Below are positions 35,501 to 43,990 of a stretch of DNA of 64,000 bases, one piece after another. This DNA comes from Zygaena filipendulae (Eukaryota > Arthropoda > Insecta > Lepidoptera > Zygaenidae). The stretch's first letter is position 1, and the number at the start of each line of letters is the position of its first letter. The stretch spans positions 5,719,001-5,783,000 of the forward strand of contig OU015652.1 of the NCBI GenBank assembly GCA_907165275.2, read 5' to 3'. The notes beneath the pieces are model-generated. The model worked only from the letters and a program-made list of their open reading frames with translations, searched no databases and had not been told where the DNA came from. Position numbers and translations under genes: made by a program.

Positions 35501-35976
35501 AATTCAAAAAATTTTTTTTTAGTTTAGTTTACGTATAAGTACTAAAAAAAACGTTGTACATACAATATATTTAAGTAGGTACGTGAAATTTTAAATTTAC
35601 CTTTTTTTTGTTTTGCTCTGTTGCAGATGCTAAAGCGCCTCGACTCGCTCTGAACATAGTCGGCCTCCTGATAACGATACTGCAGGACCTGCCCGAGCAC
35701 GCGGAAGTGGTCGAGCGGACGCTGTTCGCGGACAGCACCTTCAACCTGGCGCGCCTGCTGGAGCAGCCGAGCGACGCGCTCAGGATCAGGGTGTGCATAC
35801 TGATCTGTTTACTGTGCACCTTCTCCTGTACCGCGTTCTCGGCGGCTATGGAGTCCAAATGGACGAGAAGGGAGCGCGACTGTCTCGACTCACTGCACGG
35901 ACACTGCAACGTGTCTCTGAATAGAGCCGCCAAGCTGGCGACCAAGGAGCTCAGCAATATGCCCTTTTATGTTTAA
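21240..35976 (+). CDS. fu: Serine/threonine kinase Fused (Hedgehog pathway), 11 exons
   Basis: Cytoplasmic kinase that relays Hedgehog signalling from Smoothened through the Costal-2/Ci complex. Coding exons: 21240-21350, 21746-22005, 22134-22302, 28245-28400, 28635-28819, 29391-30226, 30963-31069, 32218-32373, 33847-33941, 34527-34660 and 35627-35976. All phases agree and sum to 852 codons plus TAA, close to Drosophila Fu (about 805). The kinase domain is residues ~4-260: G-loop GEGSFGRV (11-18), lysine K33, HRDLKPQN (123-130), DFGLAR (143-148), GTPLYMAPE (162-170). Exon 6 (residues ~294-572) is a charged, low-complexity linker. Exons 7-11 form the helical C-terminal regulatory half ending ELSNMPFYV. 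An in-frame ATG at 21225 would add five residues; I prefer MENYVV because it aligns with the Drosophila start. Intron 3 carries an antisense LINE. Exons 8 and 10 are very GC-rich. No broken frame was seen. Confidence 0.95.
23450..23464. repeat. LINE target-site duplication, left
   Basis: GTAGTTTTTGTCAAA, identical to 27974-27988. Confidence 0.93.
23596..26262 (-). CDS. LINE ORF2, AP endonuclease plus reverse transcriptase
   Basis: 888 residues. The N-terminal APE-type endonuclease (about residues 1-220) shows [11 protein letters not shown], a conserved [12 protein letters not shown] and the C-terminal SSDHTAIVL signature. It would nick target DNA for target-primed reverse transcription. The reverse transcriptase (about 470-740) shows [25 protein letters not shown] and the catalytic YADD box. 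The C-terminal part has a short conserved tail without RNase H, as in the jockey clade. The frame is fully open, so the element may be competent. It belongs to the LINE, not to a host repair gene. Confidence 0.93.
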   Translation of the reverse strand: MATLRIAAWNINGLTPNIRELEALMTMNRLDVMLISESHVTVRTSIRMKGYNVYLTPHPDGGAHAGTALAIRSSLKHTPMAPYSTAHLQATSVRLEDRAGHITLSAVYCPPKHKITESMFKDYFEKLGCRFIAGGDWNAKHTFWGSRTTVTRGRELKRCVDSNNLKPLSTGEPTYWPSDPGKIPDLLDFFVTKGIGHLYTHIVSNLDGSSDHTAIVLTVSITPIKVTKPERLTNKCTDWNGFRTYINENIKLPTSLKSKDEIEMACRYITNLIQVAAWTNTPIVRNLDTSPPLPDEIRIKLKEKRRLRRVWQLSRLPSDKNNYNRAKKELSAIINDAANYSLKTNLEQMSPNGIGDHSLWRATKSLNRPQECFPPIRTQQSWARTDAEKAEAFAAHLFSVFQPNEALIDESDIDRILERDLQMCLPIKPASPREIAREIRELVPNKAPGFDLITPKVLKELPKKGITFLACLFNAILRTSHFPTLWKVSEIIMVHKPGKPLNEANSYRPISLTPVLSKLWERLFLRRLQISIEDGGTIPTHQFGFRQSHSTVEQVHRIYHTVRQSFERKKYCSAAFLDVQQAFDRVWHKGLLCKVKEKLPHSFYLIIESYLMDRSFRVKQGDARSNLYDIKAGVPQGSVLGPTLYNIFTSDLPTTDDITVATYADDIAYLACDPNSATASAMLQHHLDRTEHWLRKWRIRASAQKSAHITFTLRKETCPPVQLGEEMLPSTDCVKYLGFHLDRRLTWKDHIKYKRDQTIRKFKNLYWLMGRNSVLSVDNKILIYNTILKPIWTYGIQLWGVASNSNITCLQRVQNCILRSIVNAPWYTRNDEIHDTSPRYLNIPTVLSEIQRHKKHHIRRLASHPNHLASDLLNTTHVIKRLKRRDII
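26262..27620 (-). CDS. LINE ORF1, nucleic-acid-binding gag-like protein
   Basis: 452 residues. It presumably binds the element's RNA and forms the ribonucleoprotein needed for retrotransposition. The N-terminal third is proline- and serine-rich. The middle resembles the PRE_C2HC region that precedes the knuckles in jockey gag proteins. Three zinc knuckles follow at about residues 275-340: [27 protein letters not shown] and [15 protein letters not shown]. The stop codon overlaps the ORF2 start by one base (TAATG), suggesting translational coupling or reinitiation for ORF2. No stops or frameshifts interrupt it. Confidence 0.9.
   Translation of the reverse strand: MNPLPKTTSDKDRVDNSRKTLVQQVFHKSLFDPKPRSVSLSDNQTSLKGDDEIIPSIPPTGQKMDTSSLLPESPPPQRPTWQKVPTTKKRKTCDVSPPTSIQSENMFSGLPLDDSENPDPTPKPPNKPPPIILYGIEDVNELSNLLTTIINTSDFKFKIINKNLLRLMVNTAENYKKVIDLIRLRGLIGHTFTRKDTKCHRVVIRNLHHTTPHDAIIEEIEKSGNKVRGEIINARYGPDRKPTSTFFVNVEPHSNNKNLKDIQYIYHQRVSVENPRKSRTIVQCQRCQQYGHSKNNCMRPYRCVKCSEGHKTSDCTKDKSLPAKCALCLCDHPANYKGCQVYKEITARKNATTISTKPKPQYQATSDNLPRVTEIHFPPLPKSTHRARTRSYSQCAAERSNEFFTKPQSEENINEQTPIEILLFKQNEKIDTLLQQISNLLGLLTTVLSKLM
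27974..27988. repeat. LINE target-site duplication, right
   Basis: GTAGTTTTTGTCAAA, identical to 23450-23464. It marks the 5' end of the LINE. Confidence 0.93.
28966..29257 (+). mobile_element. Family B element with intact 3' end (in fused intron 5)
   Basis: Starts at about TCTATACATATAAATAAAATT and ends 'cggggcacagCTAG' before T, so it shares the Helitron-type terminus with Lep1-like copies but has a different body. The reverse-strand relatives are at 8.5 and 17.2 kb. Confidence 0.7.
30590..30875. mobile_element. 'GACGTCAY' palindromic MITE core, copy in fused intron 6
   Basis: Two half-units facing each other: 'aaaaaataatagacac..ttttgctttttcgaatt..aacgcattaaagttta..gacgtca' and 'gtgatgtcac..aatttcaactcaatatatctccgtta..aatacgtgtccaatattttt'. 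The same design recurs at 31832-32121, 32600-33030 and 51079-51406. Confidence 0.6.
31124..31304 (-). mobile_element. Lep1-like Helitron (fused intron 7)
   Basis: 'ccggcgttaatttcagactccctggagaaattccaggataaaag' through 'cttatttataatagtaaagat'. Diverged; CTAG end lost. Confidence 0.6.
31309..31470 (-). mobile_element. Lep1-like Helitron, second tandem copy (fused intron 7)
   Basis: 'gtgttacccgcggtttcacccgcattaatttcgg' through 'gtgtaacaaacaaacaaag..ttataaaag'. Same direction as the preceding copy, a few bases apart. Confidence 0.6.
31502..31731. mobile_element. MITE with 'GGGTCCTTATTC' ends
   Basis: Left end 'gggtccttattctgtatgacc' and right end 'gatcaatagtgaatccgaccct' are imperfect inverted repeats. 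Related copy at 49939-50185. Confidence 0.55.
31734..32167. mobile_element. Outer palindromic MITE interrupted by a nested element
   Basis: Left part has 'aatttcgcacacggaatcgcg', right part 'ccgtgtgcgaaaagtaattcg..atgcggcccc', the two halves of the 52.85-kb type. The centre is replaced by the element at 31832-32121. Confidence 0.65.
31832..32121. mobile_element. Nested MITE, TIR GGGCATGATGAC, ATT duplications
   Basis: Perfect 12-bp ends GGGCATGATGAC / GTCATCATGCCC, flanked by ATT on both sides (31829-31831, 32122-32124) inside the outer MITE. The core is the 'GACGTCAY' palindrome family. Confidence 0.7.
32600..33030. mobile_element. 'GACGTCAC' MITE copy in fused intron 8
   Basis: 'agtccgtcttgtagataattaaaatatattgg..gcgtgacgtcac' faces 'gacgtcacgagcgcccaccctaaacgttaatgcg'. 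The right end 'cccggaaactaccct' is similar to the TIR of the 51.1-kb copy. A further partial unit lies at 32430-32585. Confidence 0.55.
33039..33100 (-). mobile_element. Helitron 3'-end fragment (fused intron 8)
   Basis: CTAGCTGTTCCCCCGCGG, then 'gtgagtttcggaatttccgcagg'. The body is lost. Confidence 0.6.
34698..34914 (+). mobile_element. Lep1-like Helitron with rebuilt terminal hairpin (fused intron 10)
   Basis: Starts TCCTTACTAATATTATAAATG and runs through 'cccggaattcccgcggtaactccgaaac'. In place of the usual CCGCGG hairpin it ends in a perfect 15-bp stem, TACTAGCAAGTTCCC (34867-34881) with its complement at 34901-34915, ending CTAG. Confidence 0.65.
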
Positions 35977-36097
35977 ACTTTAAGTTGAAAATGTGGCCAC
36001 AATGCTGCTACACGTAACAAGAGGTTAGGAGGGGGACCTTAGGCGTTTTTTATTAGGTGCACTACTAGTCCAATATAAATATCTAAAATATGCCATT

Positions 36098-36103
36098 AAT
36101 AAA
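36098..36103 (+). terminator. Candidate polyadenylation signal of fused
   Basis: AATAAA about 120 bases after the fused stop codon. It is the first such hexamer downstream. There is no transcript evidence. Confidence 0.4.
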
Positions 36104-36131
36104 ATCAATGTATTGCATATTGTTAACTCAA

Positions 36132-36195
36132 TAGCTGTCTCCCACGGTTTCACCCGCGGTAATTTTGGAGTTCCCGCGGGAATTCCCGAATAAAC
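36132..36195 (-). mobile_element. Helitron 3'-end fragment downstream of fused
   Basis: 'tagctgtctcccacggtttcacccgcggtaattttggagttcccgcggg'. It lies just after the fused stop, probably beyond or inside its 3'UTR. Confidence 0.6.
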
Positions 36196-38213
36196 TACAC
36201 GTATAAACATTCCGCATGAATCACTCTATCTATTTCTGAAAACCGCATGCATATCTCTTTAGTAGTTTTTGGGTTTATCGCTAACAGGCAGATAGACGCG
36301 AGGGAGTATTTTGTTTTATCATATTACGTTAACTATTTAAAAAGTTTATTTGATTTTGGGAACCGCCAAAAGTTGACGTTTTTGACACTTTTGGTCATAA
36401 AGTTTAAACGCTGCCGAATTAATCTAAAATAGTAGAAAAGCTCATTAAAGCTTTTATTTACTTTCACCTCTCGGTGTCTGTCCTAATTTAAAATAATATC
36501 CTATCTGAGTGATTGAACCAGAACATGTAAATTTGTAAATAATAATTGTGTAAGATTGTAGATATACATATTAAATAGTTTTTCTTAAATTGTGATGTAC
36601 AAGTATTATTAAACTATATTTTTTATATTTTTTTATACAAATATAACTATTTTATCGGTTTAAAAGGTTTTACTGCGGCAATTCCTGATACGGTTATTTT
36701 AATTAACGTAAGACTGAAATGATAATGATTTTTAAATACATTTCTCTAATTGTGCCATGTTTACAAGTGAATATTTTGTTGCGTCGATTAAATCGTTTAC
36801 ATTATTTCATTCAAACTGCAGTTTTATTTTTACATTTTTTCAATTACCTCATATTTATTTATAATGTATTTTCATTTAAATTGTATTGTTTGTTACACGA
36901 TATGACATGATGGTGTACAGTGGACTCCAAAAATAACTGTGTAAACTTGTGATCTTGTGAGCTATGCCGCTGTTGAAAATTCTACGACTGTTAAGTATTT
37001 AGGTGGGTACTTATATAGTTTGAATGGTCGTGTACTTCGTGAAGTACTGGCGCAGTCAGAAGTCGGAAGACATTTTAATGATTACGTTAACTCAAACAGT
37101 TCGATTTGTAAATTTTGCCATCAAAAATTTGGAAATGACCGCCTGTGAACGCGGAGAAACCTGGAGAAGTATTTTTGAAACGCTCGAATTACTTTTCACC
37201 CACAGAATCGCAAGATGCGTGCGAATGCGTGAAATAGTATTTTTAAAGCTTCATTTCACGTGAATTCTGCAACGTGTGGGTCGGACCACTCTTATTTGAA
37301 TTCATCGATCGAAATTTGGTCTGAGTCGAAAGTTTGACGTTCAGTGGCATAACGTCATTTCGAGTTTCAGAAAACAGCAACACCGTATTCGAATGATTCA
37401 AAAATATGACAAAATAGAATTCAGTGAATTTAATTTCACATGTGAATTGATTTCACTTAATAATTTAAAAATACGGTCTCCTGGAAAGAGCATAATAACT
37501 AGGTATAACCACCGCGGAAACTGCAGGCTCTTCATTCCAACTACGTCATATTGACATAAACTTATAAGACAAAACAATATAGTAAAAAATAAGGTCCATT
37601 TTCATTGTATCTACCTACTTATCTACCTGCGATATATCTACGTATTTTGAGTTCGTTGTACTAAACTTGTTCGATGAGTCATTTTCTAGTAGGTACAAAG
37701 TGAGAGTTCGATGTTTCGTAGTTCGCTGGGAACCATTTAAGTAGGTACCAATCATTAAATGTCTGATTGTGCCAAGGGACCGAGTCAGAGGGGCGAGAAG
37801 CTTCGATTATTCGAAATATTTATCGCAAAAATGCTAATTCGGTTCACAAGTTTGTATACAGGTGAGTCGTCATCACATCTTTGAAACTACTATCTACTGA
37901 ACCAATTTTAAAAAATATTTCACTGTTAAGAAGTTAAGTAGATAATACCAAAATCCGAATAGGTGAAACTGCGCCATAACAGCTGTTTGCTATATACCTA
38001 ATTACTTAGTTGAGTAATTTAGGTATCTACATAGGTAGAAACAGTGGAATAGGAGATAGGTAAGATAGGGTATGTTCCATTCGGATATAGTTTCGGCGGG
38101 CCGGGCCTTCCGCAAAATTGTCGCGGTTGAAACCACGTTGAAACAGCGGCGGTCCAACACTATAATAATAAATAATAATTTATAGTTCTATAGGTACTAA
38201 TATTTAGATAATA

Positions 38214-38400
38214 CTAGCTGTGCCCCGCGGTTCCACCCGCGTGAGTTTTGGAGTTCCCGCGGAGATTCCGGGATGAAAAGTAGATAGTAGCCGATTCTCA
38301 GATCTACTGAATATGCATATAAAATTTCATGAGAATCGGTCAAGCCGTTTCGGAGGAGTATGGGAACGAACATTGTGACACGAGAATTTTATATATTAGA
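38214..38400 (-). mobile_element. Helitron, tandem copy 1
   Basis: CTAGCTGTGCCCCGCGG..., 'ccgattctcagatctactgaatatgcat', 'cgaacattgtgacacgagaatttt', ending TATATATTAGA. Complete in length; it abuts the next copy with no spacer. Confidence 0.85.
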
Positions 38401-38594
38401 CTAGCTGTGCCCCGCGGTTTCACCCGCGTGAGTTTCGGAATTCCCGCAGGAAGTCCCTTTAGGGGGATGAAAAATAGATGTTGCCCGATTCTCAGACATA
38501 CTGAATATGCATACAAAATTTCATAAAAATCGGTCAAGCCGTTTCGGAGGAGTATGGGAACGAACATTGTGACACGAGAATTTTATATATTAGA
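38401..38594 (-). mobile_element. Helitron, tandem copy 2
   Basis: Begins CTAGCTGTGCCCCGCGG exactly where copy 1 ends and closes with the same TATATATTAGA before T. The two are very similar in the second half and differ near the GAATTC region. Confidence 0.85.
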
Positions 38595-38722
38595 TAAAGA
38601 AAAGGAAGGATTTGTTTTTTTGTAAAGAAAAGATTTGTTTAGGTACTTGTTTGTACCAAAACTGCGCGGGTTTGTACCAAGACCAAATTTATACATCGTA
38701 CCTCAGAGACCAGAGTAGTAAA

Positions 38723-38913
38723 TCCTACTAATATTATAAATGTGAAAGTGTGGATGTTTGTTACTCAATCACGCAAAAACGGCGGAACGGATTTGGATGA
38801 AATTTGGCATGCACGTTGTCAGGGGTACAGAAAAGGACATAGTGCACTTTTTATCCCGGAATTCTCAAGGGAACTCCGAAATAACCGCGGGTGAAACCGC
38901 GGGGCACAGCTAG
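38723..38913 (+). mobile_element. Lep1-like Helitron, complete copy
   Basis: A|TCCTACTAATATTATAAATG ... ends ACCGCGGGTGAAACCGCGGG, then gcacagCTAG|T. It shows every family feature: TC start, 6-bp stem with GTGAAA loop, CTAG end and insertion between A and T. Confidence 0.88.
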
Positions 38914-38942
38914 TCTTCAATAAATCTGTTTGTAAATTGGAC

Positions 38943-39029
38943 AATTGTGTGGTATTAAAGCAAAAAAACGCCACTGTCCTGCAGTTGTGACTAAGAGGAC
39001 TGGCGTTTTGGTTTTTATACCACTCAATT
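38943..39029 (+). ncRNA. Pre-miRNA-like hairpin (candidate)
   Basis: About 87 nt folding into one long imperfect stem: 'aattgtgtggtat..aaacgcca..gtcct', a loop of about 15 nt ('gcagttgtgactaag'), then 'aggac..ggcgttt..ataccactcaatt'. The arms pair over roughly 35 bp with small bulges, the size and shape of a microRNA precursor. It lies outside the Helitron copy that ends at 38913. It could instead be a small palindromic MITE; I recognise no known miRNA seed. Confidence 0.4.
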
Positions 39030-40077
39030 AATACTTAACTACATTTATTATCTATGATCTTTTTTCATTCACGGTGAGTGTCATCTCGGTCGTTCGCGAT
39101 ATGGATTAATATAATATCGACTGTTTCGGATTTATTAGAATTTCTTATAAATTACCGCGTTATGTCACTTTCTCCTCTACCATAACAGCTAATTAAATAA
39201 TATTCAAATAAGTATAAAGCAGATGAATGTCCCGGCATTAATAATAATGACTACGTTGACCGAAGTGTCTTACACCACATTAATTTCTTCGATTCTTGTA
39301 AACTCGAATAAATAAACAATTACAAATAAATAGCTTATCATGGAGAGATCGAAGTCCGCTTGTTTGTTGAACGTGTCTTGTCATTGAACTTGAAGGAAAG
39401 AAAATGATAATTCGGTATATCTATAGGTACCTATCTACCTGCAGTGAGTAGGTACGTAACTAATAATATTCAAAGGCATAATTTTAGTTGAAATCCTATA
39501 ATAATTGTAAGCCGCCACAAGTAGGTACCCAATGATGTCAAGTTCTTAAGACTTGTGTGACAAACGTAATTTTTTATTTCAGCAGGTGCAATAAAAAATT
39601 CTGACGGCATCCCGAAATTGACGCATAAGAAACGACTGGCAAAATTAATTTTCCGTGCTGCGCGCCACGCTGGACAACGACCGCTTGTGGCATTTATCTA
39701 CTCTTTGCGTGAATTAATGCTTAATTAATTCATGTTTATTTTGTGTGAGGTCGTTGCCCATGTTGGCATAAGTAAGGATTACATAAATGGTGAATGGTAG
39801 ACCTCGCTCAAGGGGGCTATTTCGGATTACGTCCAACGACCTACCGTACTTTATAGGTACATACGTAGGTAGTAGGTACTGAACGAAAAGAAGTTGATTG
39901 ATGAAAAAATCTTATGAAATACCTATTATAACTACTTATAAGTAGGTAGGTACCTACCTATTTGTATTACTAGTATATATTTTGATGAACGTTAAATATT
40001 AGTAGATAATAGATCAAATAAAAATCGTGAATAATCTCAATAGTAGATACCTAAGTGAATAACCGAATACCATCTAT

Positions 40078-40359
40078 CTTAATATATATAAATCACGTGT
40101 CACGTTGTTTGTCCGCGATGGACTCCGAAACTACCGAACGGATTTTGATAAAATTTTGTAACCATATGGTCTAACTTAAAAGATAGGATATTTTTTATCC
40201 CGGAATTCCCGCGGGAACTCCGGAATTAATGCGGGGAACAGCTAATCATCGTAAACTACCGTCAGGGGTACAAAGAAGGACGTAGAGTAGGTGCTTTTTT
40301 CCCGGAATTCCTGCGGGAACTCCGAAATTATCGCGGATGAAATCGCGCGGGACAGCTAG
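40078..40359 (+). mobile_element. Composite Helitron with two terminators (copy 1)
   Basis: First unit: 'atatataaatcacgtgtcacgttg' to 'attaatgcggggaacagCTAA' (ends 40245). Second unit: 'tcatcgtaaactaccgtcaggggtacaaagaagga' to 'gatgaaatcgcgcgggacagCTAG' (40359). The second unit lacks its own 5' end. The same junction recurs at 41.38 and 48.28 kb. Confidence 0.75.
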
Positions 40360-40540
40360 TCTAATATATATAAATCACGTGTCACGTTGTTTGTCCGCGA
40401 TGGACTCCGAAACTACTGAACGGATTTTGATAAAATTTTGTAAACATTCATAAAATGGTCCAACTTAAAAGATAGGATAGTTTTTATCCCGGAATTCCCG
40501 CGGGAACTCCGAAATTACCGCGGGTGAAACCGCGGGGAAT
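40360..40540 (+). mobile_element. Helitron abutting the composite element, 3' end cut
   Basis: Starts TCTAATATATATAAATCACG directly after CTAG at 40359 and runs to 'ccgcgggtgaaaccgcgggga', where family C sequence begins instead of acagCTAG. Confidence 0.7.
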
Positions 40541-40760
40541 ATAAATTTCATTGTCCTGAATGACTGTCGGATCAACACACAGCCTAAACCGCTGATCGTA
40601 GAAACCTTATCTAAACTTGGAGGGTGTGTTCTTTATGACGTAGGTATAAGCATCCGATAAGAAAGGATTTTCCGAAATTCTACCCCGACGGGTTTACCCC
40701 TTTCGTGAAAAAGGGGGACAAACTTTGTATGGGACTATTCCTTGGTCCAATCTGTGAGGT
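40541..40760 (+). mobile_element. Family C repeat
   Basis: 'attgtcctgaatgactgtcgg', 'acagcctaaaccgctgatcgtag', 'acttggagggtgtgttc', 'cgataagaaaggatttt', as in 45050-45294. The terminal part is missing. Confidence 0.65.
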
Positions 40761-41049
40761 TCGTGGTAGTAATATCCTCGACTAGCTCAAATAAAAGATA
40801 TATTTTGTAAATTAGAGCTTTTGTATTCCTTAAATCGTATCTAGTTCTATCCAAAAGTCAAAAAGTCAAAATTCAAATATAAAAAGAACAGATTAAAAAT
40901 AAATAATAAATATTAGAAATGAGGCGGGATATCATAACGAGTGGCATACGGCCGCCTCGTTACAAATCTAACGTAAAAAACCAATTAAAAATCCTATTAG
41001 AACCATTTTCAACTTCTAGGCGGACGAAGTCGCGGGCAAAAACAACAAA

Positions 41050-41205
41050 TATGTATATAAAACCAGAAACTGACTGACTGATCGATCAACGCACAGCTGA
41101 AACCGCTGGGTCTAGAACCATGAAATTTTGCACAAATATTATTCTTAAGTGCCGTAGATAGGTGTGCACTAAAAAGGATTTTTGAAAATTTAACCCCTAA
41201 GCCCC
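41050..41205 (+). mobile_element. Family C repeat, partial
   Basis: 'gactgactgatcgatcaacgcacagctgaaaccgctg' to 'ttaacccctaagccccct'. It runs directly into the composite Helitron at 41.21 kb. Confidence 0.55.
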
Positions 41206-41208
41206 CTA

Positions 41209-41493
41209 ATAATATATAAAATTCTCGTGTCACAATGTTCGTTCCCATTCTCCTCCGAAACGGCTTGACCGATTCTCAAGAATTTTTTTATGCATATTCA
41301 GTAGGTCTGAGAATCGGCTACTATGTATTTTTCATCCCGGAATTCCCGCGGGAACTCCGGCACTAATGCGGGAAACAGCTAATCACCGTAAACTACTGTC
41401 ACGGGTACAAAGAAGGACATAGAGTACCTACTTTTTTCCCGGAATTCCCGCGGGAACTCCGAAATTACCGCGGATGAAATCGCGGGGGACAGC
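41209..41493 (+). mobile_element. Composite Helitron (copy 2) with a different 5' unit
   Basis: The 5' unit is of the 38.2-kb subtype ('aaaattctcgtgtcacaatgttcg'), yet it continues into the same first terminator 'gcgggaaacagCTAA' and the same second unit 'tcaccgtaaactactgtcacggg..cggatgaaatcgcgggggacagCTA'. The last G of CTAG is lost. Confidence 0.75.
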
Positions 41494-41496
41494 TAT

Positions 41497-41605
41497 AATA
41501 TATAAATTTAGAAAAAAAAAATCTACAAGGGTATCTACGATCAGCGGTTTAGGCTGTGCGTTGATCCGTCAGTTAGTCATTCAGGACAAAGCATTTTATA
41601 TGTAT
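41497..41605 (-). mobile_element. Family C fragment
   Basis: 'cgatcagcggtttaggctgtgcgttgatccgtcagttagtcattcaggacaaagcatttta'. Confidence 0.55.
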
Positions 41606-41712
41606 GGATGATACATAATAACCAATTAAATAATAGGTATATGCGTAGGTGAGTACGAAAGTGAAAAGTATTTATAGTTAACTAACAAGTAGTCAATCAT
41701 TCAGTGTAATCT

Positions 41713-42051
41713 TCTATATAATAAGAATGAGTGACTGACTCGCGTATTAACTGTATAAATACAGCCCCCTTAGCCAAGTGGACAATCATTAAACGTTATC
41801 GCTATAGAAAACTAAGGAAGTTATCGTCATGTCACCTGAAAAAAATACTATACGATAGAGACTATACGATATAAGACTTTCGTGAATTGAAGGAAAAATA
41901 AACCTGAAATATTCATGATTATAATATCTATCTACCTTCATCCCGTTTTGTTAAACGTTTAGAAAACAATTGTTTAAAATTATGATTCGAACTTCATAGT
42001 TTGTGTGAAAATTAATTTAAATCGGGGGAAACCGCGAAAATCGCCTAGTTA
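41713..42051 (+). mobile_element. Helitron-like element, another subfamily
   Basis: 'tcttctatataataagaatgagtgactgactcgcg' to 'cgggggaaaccgcgaaaatcgcCTAG' before T. It has the same type of ends; the body is unlike the other families. Confidence 0.5.
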
Positions 42052-42347
42052 ATATATAAAATAATGTTTTAATGGGAGTTAAAAATAAAACAATTAATTA
42101 ACCTCTGACTAAGTTCAGCGGCTACCCCAGTCAGGTCAATGGCAAGACTGGTAGGCACTTATAGATAGGTGATTGGCTTCGTCATTGCATTTGTAGTCTT
42201 TCTTCACTGTCGGGTCCCTATCCGTAAAGTGTAGGTATAAGTACATTTTCGACGACAATCGTCGTAATTGGATCTATATATAGCTGATGCTTGAGTTCAA
42301 GGTGCTTTATTGAATTTTGCATTTTTTTAAGATATCTTAGAAAAGTA

Positions 42348-42396
42348 ATAATATCCAAGCATTAGGCATTATTAATACCTAATGCTTGGATATTAT
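42348..42396. repeat. Perfect 19-bp inverted repeat
   Basis: ATAATATCCAAGCATTAGG, an 11-base spacer, then its exact complement. The arm motif 'taatgcttgga.attatcac' recurs at 43592-43610. Confidence 0.85.
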
Positions 42397-42399
42397 CAT

Positions 42400-42978
42400 A
42401 TCCTTACCTCTAACCGGCCTCTGCTTGGTTGGCCCCAAATTAAGCAGAGCTTGTACTGTGGCTACCGGAAGACAATCAATATATTTCATATTATATCTAT
42501 TTATGAGTTTTTTTAATTACATAATAGGTTAAGTATTATGATACATACTATAACAAAGTATTGTATTATAATTATTGTATTATAAGTAGTGTATTACAGA
42601 TCTTACAGTATTTATAATGTTTAAGTACTTTGTATGTATTGTTTATTTCAGTAAGAATTATTTACCTGTATTTTTCTATATTATTTATCTTTTATATTTT
42701 TTATGTTTAGTTGGTGTACTTGTATTTATATGTATAGTATCATTTTTTTTCTGTACCTCTTCTTTTGCTACCCCCGTCCGTGCGTGACAGCGGGCTGCCA
42801 ACTGAAAACCAGCGCTAGGTGTTCCCGCACCTAGCTAATGCTGAGTTGGTGACCCTTTCGGCAGAGCATGCAAGAGATATTATCTATGTTTCTTTAGATT
42901 AGGCACTGTTGATGTTTGTTTCTTTTTCTTGTGTGTTGTGCTGAAATAAATGTATTTTCTTCTTCTTCTTCTTCTTCT
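42400..42978 (+). mobile_element. 3' end of a non-LTR retrotransposon with (TTC)n tail
   Basis: 'ggttggccccaaattaagcagagcttgtactgtggctacc' ... 'gaaaaccagcgctaggtgttcccgcac' ... 'gctgaaataaatgtattttc' followed by (TTC)7. It ends in a short tandem tail after an AATAAA. Related pieces are at 43850-43990, 56876-57015 (reverse) and perhaps 2985-3110. Confidence 0.6.
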
Positions 42979-43039
42979 ACTATACTCGTATAAGCTCTCA
43001 CAATCAGAAACACAATATGATCATCTATCCTATATCTAT

Positions 43040-43189
43040 TCTAATATTATAAATAGGAAAGATTTGATTTTTTGTTGTTTTGTTTGTTATGATTTAACTC
43101 AAAAAGTACAGAACCGATTTCAAAAATTCTTTCACCATTAGAATGCTAAATTATATCCGTGAGTGAGTGAAACCGTGGGGAACAGCTAG
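43040..43189 (+). mobile_element. Helitron-like element
   Basis: TCTAATATTATAAATAGG ... 'gtgagtgagtgaaaccgtggggaacagCTAG' before T. Confidence 0.65.
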
Positions 43190-43199
43190 TATAAAATAA

Positions 43200-43366
43200 A
43201 AGCGAACCATCACTGACTCACTTGACTAAACACGAAAACTATGAGACCTAGGAACCTAAATATATCAGGTAGTTTATGGAGACTACAAGTCAGCTAAGAA
43301 AGGATTTCAGGAAGTTCCTGCGAGAACTCCCAAATTAAAGCGAGTGAAACCGCGGGGTCCAGCTAT
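43200..43366 (+). mobile_element. Helitron-like element, decayed end
   Basis: 'gcgaaccatcactgactcacttgac' to 'agcgagtgaaaccgcggggtccagcta'. It directly follows the preceding copy in the same direction. Confidence 0.5.
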
Positions 43367-43849
43367 AAACTTTATAGTGTATGTTACCTACTCAGATGCC
43401 GGGATCAAATACGAAACACGTCTATACTGTATAGCAATCAGGCAAAACACATAACCTCACAGCTCCTGTGCATAGATAGGCCTCCTCACACATGCCCCCG
43501 TCGCGTGTCGTGACGCCCGATCGCCTATCGGGGCGGAAGTGGTCGTCTTATGTTTAACGTGATCAGATTAATTGATCCTCAGGTTCACTAAGCACTATAT
43601 AATGCTTGGACATTATCACAACGCCATGCGGTCCTAAACCAAAGAGTAAAGAATACGTAAAGAAGCGACACTCCACCTCCCGCTATTTTCAAGCCTCCTT
43701 ATGCCCTGCGAAAGTTTGGCTGGCAGTTAATTGTCAGCTCGCTGTCAAACTACGATACGCACACACCCACAACACGTTTACGTACAAGTCAGCCGTCTTT
43801 ACTGATGGGAACTGGGAAGGCAGATACATTTTTTTTTAATCATCATAGG

Positions 43850-43990
43850 GGGCAAACGGGCAAGTGGTACACCTGATAGTAAGTGCTTACCGCCGCCCAT
43901 ATACATCTGCAACACCAGAATCAGTTCAGTTGAATATAGTGTCACCGGGCTGTCCAAACTAAACAGGGCTTGTACTGTGGAAAGCAGGCA
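43850..43990 (+). repeat. Dispersed repeat, shared with P450 intron 2
   Basis: 'gggggcaaacgggcaagtgg..cacctgatagtaagtgcttaccgccgcccatatacatctgcaacaccagaa' matches 56008-56130. It is probably part of a LINE, since it continues into 'ccgggctgtccaaactaaacagggcttgtactgtgg'. Confidence 0.6.

Noticed and set aside
38214..38913. Regular repeated units that might suggest a CRISPR array
   Set aside because: Units are ~190 bp with no spacers, occur in both orientations and carry Helitron ends; the host is an insect.
43606..43839. 77-codon frame next to a LINE-like repeat
   Set aside because: No homologous domain recognised and it runs into repeat sequence; coding potential is unconvincing.
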